Shown: positions 56,040-64,000 of the stretch, piece by piece | Layout of the letters: each line of letters opens with the position of its first letter | How positions within the stretch are numbered: position 1 is the stretch's first letter | Source: Diacronema lutheri | Taxonomy: Eukaryota > Haptophyta > Pavlovophyceae > Pavlovales > Pavlovaceae | Direction of reading: 5' to 3' | Assembly (NCBI GenBank): GCA_019448385.1 | Contig: JAGTXO010000009.1 | Span: forward strand, 992,001-1,056,000 | DNA: 64,000 bases | Translations under genes and position numbers: made by a program | Notes under the pieces: model-generated | Seen by the model: only the letters and a program-made list of their open reading frames with translations | What the model was told of the DNA's origin: nothing | Database searches by the model: none

Positions 56040-57470
56040 GGCGCGAGTTCGGTCCGCCTCTCGACGGACGCAGGCGACGCTGCCGGGAACTTCCCCGACG
56101 CCTGCACATCCAGGGCTTCGAGGTACAGAGCTGGGCAACAGTGCCGCTCGTCACCGATGAGGCGGCCAAGCTCGCTATCCTTGCTGCCCTCAGCTCCACC
56201 AAACAGCCGGGCGACCCAACGGTTCGTGATCGCCTGGCCGCCAGGTGCGAACCGCGCCCATGCAGGCGCTTCACCCGCATTCTCCGCCCCGCTGCGGACG
56301 TCCGCCTGCCGGCCGCGAACACGGCCGGTGCGCGCTGCCGCCTGGCCCAACACGAAAACCCGCACGCCCTCGAGGCCGCAGGTCCTACCTGCCCAAGCGC
56401 AGCCCAACGGCACGCAGACAGCCCGCCTTGGCAACCGACTCGTGCGCGAGCGCTCCGCCCTCCACAAGAGCCTGCCCCACGCCACCGCCGACGCGGAGCC
56501 AGCGCAGCCGACGCCCCTCCGCGACGCTCGCGCCGCAAGGCGCAAGGGCCCCGGCAAGACGGCGTCAACCAAGCCCGCCGCTGGCACAGCGCCGGCACCC
56601 GGAGCCCACCCCAAGCCCCCGCGCACGCCTCGCACCCCCGATCGGCGGACCGATTGCGTTTTGGTGCGCCGGGCTCAAAGCGCCATCGCAGTGGCGGGCC
56701 CGCAGACGCAGACGCTGACATGCCCAACGCTGGGCACTGAGGCCGCAGGCCGGCCCTCCTGGACCTGGCGGGCAGCGGGCCACGCGAGCCTCGCACTGAC
56801 CGTGGCGGTCGCTGCCACGGTGATAGCTGCGGGTGCGGCGGCCTTGGCCCCAACCCCATCATCCGTCTTCATCCCCGCCCTGCTCGCGCTCGCGGCCTAC
56901 GTCGGCAATCCCTGCACCGGGATCCGCCCCGCGAAGTCCACATAAGACCCATCCGTGCTGCACGCCAGCCGCGCGCGCCGACGCGCGCCGCTCCCACACG
57001 CTCACCTCAGTTTCCGCGGGCGGCCCAACGCCCCCCCCCCCCCCCCCCCACCCCCCCCCCCCCCCCCCCCCCCCCCCGGCATGCGGCCATCGAGCCGCAT
57101 TAGCACACCCGCCCGGGGCCTCCCGCCGCACCCGCAGCGGCTCGGCGCCTTGAATCCTCCCGTCCCCCGGGGTGAGGCCTCCAACCCGGGCCCAGCGCGC
57201 TCCGACTGCCTCACGCTCGCCAGCGCCAACCTCGGCGGCATGGTAGGCCCCGAGCGAAAAGCTGCACTTCTCGCCGTCCTCGTCAGGCGCAAGTACGATG
57301 TCCTCCTCCTACTGCCGACGCGGCTCTCTCGCGCGCGGACTACCGCGCCGGGCAGATCGCCGCAGACGCACGTGAGTGCACACGTGCGGACAAGGCGCAC
57401 ACGCTCGACGTCCAGCCAGCGCACGTGCACGTGCACGCCACTGGTCACATTTAAGCGTCCGTGCTCGCCC
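56040..57470 (+). mobile_element. LINE fragment (ORF1 tail and start of endonuclease)
   Basis: On the plus strand, opposite to the surrounding genes. The clearest part is the start of an AP-endonuclease-like domain near 57190-57320: LTLASANLGGMVGPERKAALLAVL then RRKYDVLLL, matching the opening of non-LTR ORF2 proteins (xxAxxNLxGxxxxKRxAxLxxLxxxxxDVxxLQExxL). It continues in another frame (ADYRAGQIAADAREC), so the copy carries a frameshift, and it stops before any reverse transcriptase. Upstream, GEASNPGP (about 57171-57194) resembles a 2A peptide end, which some LINEs use. A Lys/Pro-rich frame ending in ...YVGNPCTGIRPAKST (stop near 56943) could be ORF1. A C/A run at about 57031-57077 separates the two. 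The 3' part is missing, which is unusual for LINEs and suggests later rearrangement. Confidence 0.5.
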
Positions 57471-57689
57471 ACAGCGTCGCCATCCACAAGATGCGCGCTG
57501 GAGCCATCCAAGCAGGGCTCTGCCTGCTCGGCTTCCGCAAGGCAACTTGGGCCGCGGACAGCGGACAGCGGACGGCGTGCGCGTGCGAGGTGCGAAAGGA
57601 GGAAGGAGGTAGGGAGAGTGGTGTGTGTGTGGGGGGGGGGGGGGGGGGGGGGGGAGGGGGGGGGGGGGGAGGGCACAGCGGCCGCCGGA
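57471..57689. repeat. GT/G-rich low-complexity tract
   Basis: GTGTGTGTG passes into a nearly pure G tract of about 45 bases with two A interruptions (about 57622-57672). There is no gene. It lies between the LINE fragment and the end of the USP-like gene. Confidence 0.7.
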
Positions 57690-59101
57690 GACGAGGACGC
57701 ACTCACCGCTGTTGGCAATGCGCGCGTCACGGAGACAACTTGGCGGGCCTCGCGCGCAGCTGGGCCGATCGCCGCCGTAGAGATGTCTGCAGCCGTCTCC
57801 GCGATGCCGATCGTCGCATCTGTTGGCACCGCTGCCATCTGCCGCACCCGCGGCCAGGCTGCCGGCAAGGTCGGCGCGTCGGGCTCCGAGCTCGGCCACG
57901 CAGGCGATGCTGCCGACGGCGGTGACGCTGAGCCCAGCGCCGGGTCCAACGGCTCCACGTCGAGCCGGCTGTAAAAGAGCATGCTCGCACCACTTGCCCA
58001 CGCCAGCGCGTCGGACCCAGGCACGTTGTAGATCTGCGCGGGCAACGCGCGTGCGTGCGGCAGGCGCGCGCGCGAGCTTTCAGGCCACGCGCGCGTGCCG
58101 CGCGGGAGGACGGGGCGGTTGCGGCTGCGCTCGACCGCCGGTCGCGGCACCGAGCGACCGTGCGCGCCGCCGCACGTTGTAGTCGTCGCACGGAAGCCAA
58201 GCCTCGTTGCGGAGCACGATGGCGACAAGGTGCCCGCTCATCGGCCCCTCGCCCGCGTGCACCACGCCGGCGACGAGGAGGTGGTCGCGCCCGCCGAGTA
58301 GCAGCCGCGGCGCGCACACGAGCGCGCGGTTGTTCTTGCACTGCGGGGCATTGCCGCGCGTCGTGCGCGGCGCCTCGACAGCAATGCTGGCTGGCGTGAG
58401 CACGCCCGAGTGGCCCGCGTTCGTGTGGCCATCCCGCGGCGGCCCAGCGGCGCCCCCCAGAGCGTGTGCAAGCGCGCGCGCCGCATCGCCGCCGATGCTG
58501 ACGAGTACGGCGACGCCCTCGCCGGACTCTGAAGGCACGGCGATCTGCTCGAGCACTGGCCCGACGCGTGTGTCGGCTTCGAAGGCCGCAGCGAGCCCGG
58601 GCACTCGGCCGAGCAGCAACCGGAAGAACTCAGCGGCATCCTGCGGCGTCCTTCGCGCGCCACGGCCCGAGATGACGTCGATGACGGGCACAAGACACAG
58701 CCGTGTCGGCGCCCTGGTGTCCTCGATCAGCGAGCCAAAGTCCCGAAAACGCGCCCTCTCGACGCTGTTGGCACGGCGCGAAGCGGAGCGAAGCATCGCA
58801 CGGAGCACGTTCAGGGCGAAGAGCGATTGCATAAGGACGTCGTGTAGCACGCGTTGCCCTCGTTCTTCGCGCCTGCGCCGCGCCGCGCAGCGCCGGGTGT
58901 GCGGGGTGCGCACGCACGGTTTGCGGCGGGGTGGAGGGAGGCTGGCTGGGCGCGCGCCGAGCCCGGCAAGCCGTGCAGGCGCTCACCACGCGGCACGCCG
59001 GGCACTCTCACCGGCCACATCGGGCCGTCAAACGCGTCTTCCACAGGCTGCCGACCGACGACGTAAAACTTGCTCAAGGCGCCGCGCCGTGCACGCGCCA
59101 T
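57690..59101 (-). pseudogene. USP-type deubiquitinase (peptidase C19)
   Basis: Starts at ATG 59101 (MARARRGALSKFYVVGRQPVEDAFDGP). Parts in order: the Cys box KNEGNACYTTSL, then QSLFALNVLRAML, the middle helix QDAAEFFRLLLGRVPGL, the His box GVVHAGEGPMSGHLVAIVL, WLPCDDYN, and after an intron the end strand ASGASMLFYSRL. These match the Cys, DAxEF, GHY and W..dD..V...LFY elements of ubiquitin-specific proteases. At least two GT-AG introns are visible. The pieces do not all lie in one frame, so it looks broken about once, or the assembly is wrong there. It lies on the same strand and in the same block as the Fanzor and Pif1 genes. A nucleus/cytosol deubiquitinase role is known for the family; its purpose in this block is unknown. 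Confidence 0.65.
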
Positions 59102-60639
59102 GCGCGCGCTGTTGCGGGCTGCGCAGCAGGGACGACGGGGGAATTGGCGAGCGAGGGTTGGGCGCAGATCAGCGTGGTGGCGCGGCAAGACGAGCGCGCG
59201 CCGGGCGCCTGGCGCGGAGGCGCCCCGCGCGAGGACGCGAGCCGCTTCTCGCACCGGACGGGCGCCCACGCGCAAGCCGGCTTTCGAGGGCTGGTGGATG
59301 GTGGCAGATGCCGAAACGGACACATGGAATGATGCGTCGGCGGCGCGAGCGCGGGACGATCTTGCCCGGGCAATTGTGCGCACGCTGCCAGCGCGCGTAT
59401 GCGTGCGCATGCAGCGGACGGCGCGCACGTTGCGCGTGACGGGGCGCCGAGCGGCACACCGGCGGGGACGCGCTCGCCGCTGCCGTGGCATCGTACGCTG
59501 CCTGCGTGCTGGCCCGCACGCACGTTGCCGGCGCGAGGGGACGGCGAGTGCGCCTCGGCCGAACAGGCGCGAACGTTACGCCCGAGCGCGTGGCCGGGCC
59601 CCGCCGACTGCACGCAGCGCCGGCCCAGGCGCGCATCCGCCCGACGCGGATTTGGACGACGCATCGACCGGCACGCTGAGCGTCTGCGCCCGCCTCGCGG
59701 CCGGTCGCGCCGGCCCCTCTTCGGCCCGAGGCCGCACGTCCGCCGCGCGCCGCTTCGGCGCGCGGCGCGGCGCTCCCGGAACGCGCATGGCACACGCGCG
59801 GTGCGCGGGCACGCCCGCAACGCGCCATTCCAGCGCGAGCAGTTCGGCAAGCTTGCAGCGCGCGAGCAGCCGGGCATGTGCCGCGGAAACACAGTTCGCT
59901 GTGTGCGCCGGCCGCGACGACACGGCGTAGCGGCGCGAGGCTGGCCGCCGGGGCCACGGGCGTACTGCCGTGGCGCGACGCCATGGCATGAGCATTCAAT
60001 TCATCGGGGGGGGGGGGGGGGGGGGGCGCGTTGTGCGCACTTCGGGGGGGGGGGGGGGGGGGGGGCGCGTTGTGCGCACTTGGCGCACTTGGCGCGCGAG
60101 TGGCGGGCGAGCCTCGTCGCCCACGGAGCCCGCCCCCGGCTCGGCGGCGCGCCGCTTGCTCGCCGGGTCGCGCACCGCCGTCGCCGCCGCTGCGCACTTG
60201 CCCAGCTTGCCGGCAGGCGGCAGGCGGCGGCGACGGCGGCGGCGGCGGCTGCGGCGCGAGCGCGACGCCGGGCGGCGGCAGCGCCGACGGCACGCGCGCA
60301 GCGGCGACCCACGCGGCGGCGGGCAGCGCGCCAGCGTGAGGCCCCTGCGCGCCGGCCGCATCGGCGCCGCCCTGCGCGCCCTCGAAGGGCGCGCAGGTAC
60401 GCGGGCCGGTCGCGCGGCGCGCGGTGCTGGCGAGCACCCGCCGGCTGCGCGTCGGCCGCGAGCGGCGCGGCGGGCGTCGCGCCGGCGGGTGCTGGCCAGC
60501 ACCGCGCGCCGGCGGCGCGCCCGCCGCCAGCGCGCCGCCCGCCGCCGGCGCCGCGCCGCGCCCGCCGCGCCCGCCGCCACCGCGCGCCGCCGCCGCGCAT
60601 TCGCGCGCGGCGGCGACGGCGGCCGCGGCGAGCGCCGCC
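59102..60639. other. Low-complexity stretch between USP-like and Pif1-like genes
   Basis: No gene is supported. It is dominated by Ala/Arg/Pro-type coding noise on both strands and contains a duplicated poly-G unit (listed separately). The minus strand could carry the low-complexity C-terminus of the Pif1-like protein in its first part. Confidence 0.45.
60006..60079. repeat. Duplicated poly-G unit
   Basis: Two copies of a unit made of about 20 G followed by CGCGTTGTGCGCACTT lie head to tail. The GTGCGCAC core is palindromic. It probably arose by slippage or unequal exchange. Confidence 0.85.
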
Positions 60640-63033
60640 GCCGCCGCCTCGCCACCGCTGACCGCGCGGAGCACCTCTTTGAAGACGACGCTGCGCGTCA
60701 CGAGGTCCGGGCCGAGCGCAAAGCGGACGCGTGACGTGTGCCCGACGCGCGAAGCGGCCACGTGGGGCTGGCCGTGCGTGAAGCACGGCTCGGCGAGCCA
60801 CACGCCCGCGCACCCGAGCGCTTGCCCCTGCGCCTCGTTACGCCGGCCGCACCGGGGAACTGGCGGCGCATCCATGCAAACGCGAACGTGCGCCCTCGTC
60901 GGGCGAGTGGTGGTCGACACGCGCGATGAGCGCGGTGCTGTCGCGCCCGGCGGCCGCGCCGGGGCGTGCGCACTCGAGCAGCCGGCCGCCGGCGCGCACG
61001 CCGCGCACGATCAGCCGCGTGCCGCCGCACAGCCCCTCGCCGGGCGAGAGGTTGCGCGGCAGCATCACCACCATCCCGGGCTTCAGGTCGAGGACGCGGT
61101 GCGGCATCTGCGCGTGCTCGAGCGAGTCGAGGAATTCGACCGACGCCAGCGCAATCTGCCCGCCCGCCACGTCGTCGCGCCAGCTCGTCCGCCGACTCGC
61201 ACCTCGCCGCCGCGCCCGGGAAGCGGCCGATCACCAGCCAGTTGATCCGCGCCACGTCCGTCTGCTTGGCGCAGAGCACCGCGCGGTCGCACAGCGAGCC
61301 GTCGTCGGTCCAACACGCCGAGCCGTGGACAAAGTCGTCACGAGCTCCGTCGGGTAGGCCGAGCCCTCGCGGATGGGGACGCCGCCGACGGCCTCGGGCA
61401 GCTGCACGGGATCGAGCGGGAATGCGCCGGGCATGGCCCCGGCAGCCGGCACCGCCGCGGGAAAGGCGCCGTCGCCGGGGCTGCGCAGCAGCTCCGCCCA
61501 CTCGCCCGCGCCGAGCGCGTCGCCCGTGTCGCGCGCCGCGCTCGAGGCGCGAAAGTTCTCGACCAAGGCGTGCTGCCGATCGTGCTGCCACGGCGCCGAG
61601 TACTTGAGGCAGGAGCGCACGATCCGCGCGCGCGAGCCGCGCCGCGCCACCGGCAAGCACTGGCGAAAGTCGCCGGCGAGCAGCAACGTCTCGCCGCCGA
61701 AGCGCTCGTCGACGCCCGTCACGTCGCGCAAACACCGATCAGGCGAGTCAAGGTGGCACCGCGTCTGCATCGGCGCCTCGTCCCACACGGCCAGCCGCCG
61801 CGGCGGCCAGGGAGCGCCCGCGCTCGGAGCGCGGCACGCCATTGAACGGCTTGCCCGTCTGAGTCGGCACCGCCGGGCACCTTGAAGGTCGAGTGGAAGG
61901 TGCGGCCGTCGGGCAGCAGCGTGGCGGCGACGCCCGAGGACGCGCCCACGACGACCGCGTGCCCATCCGCGCGCACGGCGGCGATGATGGCGCGCTCGAC
62001 GAACGTCTTGCCCGTGCCACCCGGCGCGTCGCAAAGATGCAGCCAGTCGCCCACGCCGCGCAGCGCCGAGTCGACGACCGCGCCGTGGAGCGCGCGCTGC
62101 TGGCCGCCCTCGGCCATCGCCGCGCGCGCCGCCGCCGCGCTCGCAGCCCGCTCGGCGCGATCGTAGCCCTGCGCGCGCGCGAGCTCGCGCCCGCCCGGCC
62201 CGGCCGGCGCGCGCGCCGTGCGCAGACCGGCCACCGCCGCGAGCGCCGCCGCGCGCTCGCGCTCGTCGGGCACGTACAGCCCCGTGGAGTCGAACGTGTC
62301 GGCCCAGGCGGGCACGCCGCACGAGGCGAAGGCGTCCGAGCCGGGCTGCGGCCGCTGCTCGGCGCGCTTCAGGAGCATGACCCCGCACACGTTCCACTAG
62401 GTGCCAAACATCGAGCCCGTGAGCCCCGTGTAGACGCAGTCGAGCTGCGTGGCGATGGCGCAGACGTCCTCGTGCCGGATCTCGTCGACCGGTTTGCGCC
62501 GCGCGTCGACGAGCGGCACGACGCGCTCGGAGCCCGCCCACGTGAACGTGCGCGTGGACATGTTCAGCCGCGTGTACGCGAGCGTGCCGTCCTTGATATT
62601 TGGGCTTGACGGTGGGCGAGACCTTGCCGCGCACCTCCTCCTTCGAGAGGCCGCGCGTGTTGAGCAGCTCCTTCTGGCGCGCGTGCATCGTCTCGACGCG
62701 CTGATCGTCGATGGCGCGCAGGGCGCCAAAGTAGGCGTCCATCTGCGCGAGCGGCGCGCCTTCAATCGGCAGCTCCTTGTCGGTCACGCCGGCCGTGTAC
62801 GCCGCCTTGTCGACGTCCGTCGGCCCGTCCGTGGTGCCAAAGTTGCCGTCGCCCGTGAGCTCGGGCCAGTCGACGACGCAGGGCGGCGTGACGAAGGCGA
62901 GCGCGCGGCGCGGCGGCCCGTAGCTCAGCTTGACGACCGTGCGCGCCTTCTCGTTCGGCTTGACCGGCCGCGTGCTCACGATTTCGCAGTTGACGAGCGC
63001 CGCGTCGAAGGCGCGCAGGTCGATGGCGGCCAT
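60640..63033 (-). pseudogene. DUF5871-like domain fused to Pif1-type helicase, broken
   Basis: A fossil gene starting at MAAIDLRAFDAALVN (63033). The first ~220 codons resemble DUF5871, a DNA-virus (NCLDV) single-strand-binding-like family: LSYGPPRRALAFVTPP, an Asp-rich middle, KVSPTVKPKY and the C-part LDCVYTGLTGSMFG. Next comes a Pif1-family SF1 helicase: Walker A DAPGGTGKTFVERAI, VVVGASSGVAATLLPDGRTFHSTF, LAGDFRQCLPV, ALVENFRA, LCAKQTDVARINWLV, GLCGGTRLIVRG, and finally QGQALGCAGVWLAEPCF with THGQPHVAASRV. The last motifs resemble those of Helitron-type and viral Pif1 proteins. It is broken, with several breaks, but motifs are well kept, so decay looks recent. No Helitron Rep domain was seen. 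Confidence 0.75.
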
Positions 63034-63244
63034 GGTCGTTTTGCGCGGGAGATCACGCTGCAGGCGGCTCCACAGTGGGTTCGAGAGAAAAAAAAGCTGG
63101 GCCAACGGTCAGTCGAGCGCCACAAGCAACCCTCGGGAGCCGGTGGCCCAACCCAACCCAACGATCTTCGTCGCCACCCTTCGCGCGTTTTCCGTTCGCG
63201 CCCAAGCAGACAAGGAGACCACAGTGTCGGTGCTGCTCGGCGCG
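63034..63244. promoter_or_regulatory. Divergent upstream region
   Basis: This lies between the start of the Pif1-like fossil (-) and a small plus-strand frame. It includes an A-rich run (GAGAAAAAAAAGC near 63085-63097) and no clear promoter motif. Confidence 0.3.
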
Positions 63245-63508
63245 ATGATGGGCCTCAGCGGCTCGGTGGCGATCGTGCTCTACGTGCGCGCGCGACGTCG
63301 CGAGGTGCAGCACGGGCGCGTGGCGACGCCGCGCATCATCCAGCGCCAGCTCGAGCTGCAGCTGCCGTGGGGCCGGCCGGACGAGGCATCCGTCGCCTCG
63401 CGTGCCGAAACGCCGGGCGTCGAGGCCGCGTCGCGCTCGGTGCGCGACGCGGCGCCCGAGCCGGACCCGGACGAGGGCCACGTGCGCGTGGCGAGCGCGG
63501 CGTTCTGA
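63245..63508 (+). CDS. Small single-membrane-segment protein, hypothetical
   Basis: 87 residues from the ATG at 63245. It begins MMGLSGSVAIVLYVRARRREV, a short hydrophobic segment followed by a positive cluster, which suggests a tail-in membrane anchor. Then comes a conserved-looking helix (TPRIIQRQLELQLPWGRP) and an acidic end. The frame is open upstream (ETTVSVLLGAMMG), so the true start may be earlier or in an upstream exon. I do not recognise it; it may be real because its composition is more balanced than the shadow frames. Confidence 0.4.
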   Translation: MMGLSGSVAIVLYVRARRREVQHGRVATPRIIQRQLELQLPWGRPDEASVASRAETPGVEAASRSVRDAAPEPDPDEGHVRVASAAF

Positions 63509-63602
63509 GGCGCGCACGACGTCGCCCAGCCAGAGCAGCCCGGGGCGGGGCGAGTCCGGCTGCGCGGAGGTCCGGCTCGAGCGGGCGGGCGCCATGCTCT
63601 GA

Positions 63603-63962
63603 GGCGCCGCCGCTTTCTAAAAGGGTGTAGGGTGTAGGGTGTAGGATGCAAAACAAGCCCTCCCTACATTTGGGCCCGACGTCATTCCTTCTTCGAAGCC
63701 GTGACGTTACTCACATACGAGTGCTTTTACTTAGTGTAGGGTGTATCTATTCTCTAAGTATTTACATACTAACGACGCTTACAGGCGGGTCAGCTAAGTA
63801 TTTACATGGTGTAGGGTGTAGGATAAGTACGGTTATGAAAGTCCCATGGGGGAGAAGGAATGACGCTGTGACGAAAGAAGGAATGACGTCGGGCCCAAAT
63901 GTAGGGAGGGCCTGTTTTGCATCCTACACCCTACACCCTACACCCTTTTAGAAAGCGGCGCC
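63603..63962. mobile_element. 360-bp inverted-repeat element (MITE-like) with TGTAGGG motifs
   Basis: Arms of about 90 bp at 63603-63694 and 63873-63962 are near-perfect inverted copies: the left runs GGCGCC...GCTTTCTAAAAGGG, three GTGTAGG units, GATGCAAAACA, CCTCCCTACATTTGGGCCCG, ACGTCATTCCTTC; the right is its reverse complement. The middle is AT-rich and holds a direct repeat CTAAGTATTTACAT and two more GTGTAGGGTGTA stretches. It has no ORF. The left end has an extra GCC relative to the right, so the exact ends and target duplication are uncertain. A non-autonomous foldback/MITE-type DNA element is the simplest reading. Confidence 0.8.
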
Positions 63963-64000
63963 GAAGGTGGGAGGAAGCCACCCGTATGCGCGCGTTTGAA

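Noticed and set aside
55064-56740. Plus-strand frames of 380-615 codons upstream of the LINE endonuclease
   Set aside because: Several overlapping frames are open at once and none has a recognisable domain; only the last part is kept as a possible LINE ORF1 tail.
60640-63033. Autonomous Helitron
   Set aside because: The helicase motifs are Pif1/Helitron-like, but no HUH Rep domain, TC start or CTRR hairpin end was found, and the N-terminal part looks like DUF5871.
63620-63650. True telomere end
   Set aside because: The GTGTAGG units are few, occur in inverted pairs and are not TTAGGG; they belong to a foldback-type element.
1-64000. tRNA, rRNA or other structured RNA genes
   Set aside because: I saw no tRNA-like cloverleaf or conserved rRNA words on either strand, but by-eye reading is weak for this; a tRNAscan/Infernal run would decide.

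Overview
The window is nuclear DNA from a very GC-rich eukaryote. Genes carry short spliceosomal introns, mostly GTGCG...CAG and often 60-200 bp. One translation factor has what looks like a signal-peptide-plus-plastid leader, and an AAA+ ATPase has a mitochondrial-type leader. This suits a microalga with a secondary plastid; a haptophyte of the Pavlova/Diacronema kind is my best guess, but nothing here proves it. Because GC is so high, stop codons are rare in all frames. Long open frames alone mean little, so calls rest on motifs and on splice junctions whose phases agree.

Layout. 1-33 kb is a dense row of ordinary host genes: the 3' part of a polycystin-like EF-hand membrane protein, a Patched/NPC1-type sterol-sensing-domain protein (-), a seven-exon organellar EF-G (-), a five-exon ClpX ATPase (+, sharing a 118-bp divergent promoter with EF-G), a very large CH-domain/coiled-coil protein (+) whose 1.6-kb third intron is built of two minisatellites, and an isochorismatase-type hydrolase (-). 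A broken DIRS-type tyrosine-recombinase retroelement (21.2-26.5 kb) and a 67-bp tandem array follow. Then come a BTB/POZ-like protein (-), a YeeE/YedE sulfur transporter (-) and an LPLAT acyltransferase (-).

33.7-44.6 kb (+) holds one long multi-exon gene: ankyrin-like repeats, a fibronectin-III-like segment, leucine-rich repeats, a circularly permuted SF2 helicase (DEAH and motif VI come before the Walker A loop) and a GT-A-like glycosyltransferase. This is the GREB1/TAGT architecture that has been linked to DNA-base glycosylation. The ankyrin part contains one in-frame TGA where the repeat consensus has Trp.

44.3-63.0 kb (-) is an accessory block whose main genes all run on the minus strand: a DUF5871-like domain joined to a Pif1-type helicase (broken), a USP-type deubiquitinase, and a two-exon 3,358-codon gene. 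That last gene encodes Ulp1-like and USP-like segments, a PD-(D/E)XK nuclease with a D...EVK core, and at its C-terminus a Fanzor1-type RuvC nuclease (the eukaryotic TnpB relative). A LINE fragment lies on the opposite strand inside the block. This gene set fits either a large mobile element or an old giant-virus-derived insertion. The window ends with a 360-bp inverted-repeat element with TGTAGGG-like motifs in its arms.

The two most notable systems are the permuted-helicase/glycosyltransferase gene and the Fanzor megaprotein. They are convergent, and their 3' coding ends overlap by about 0.3 kb.
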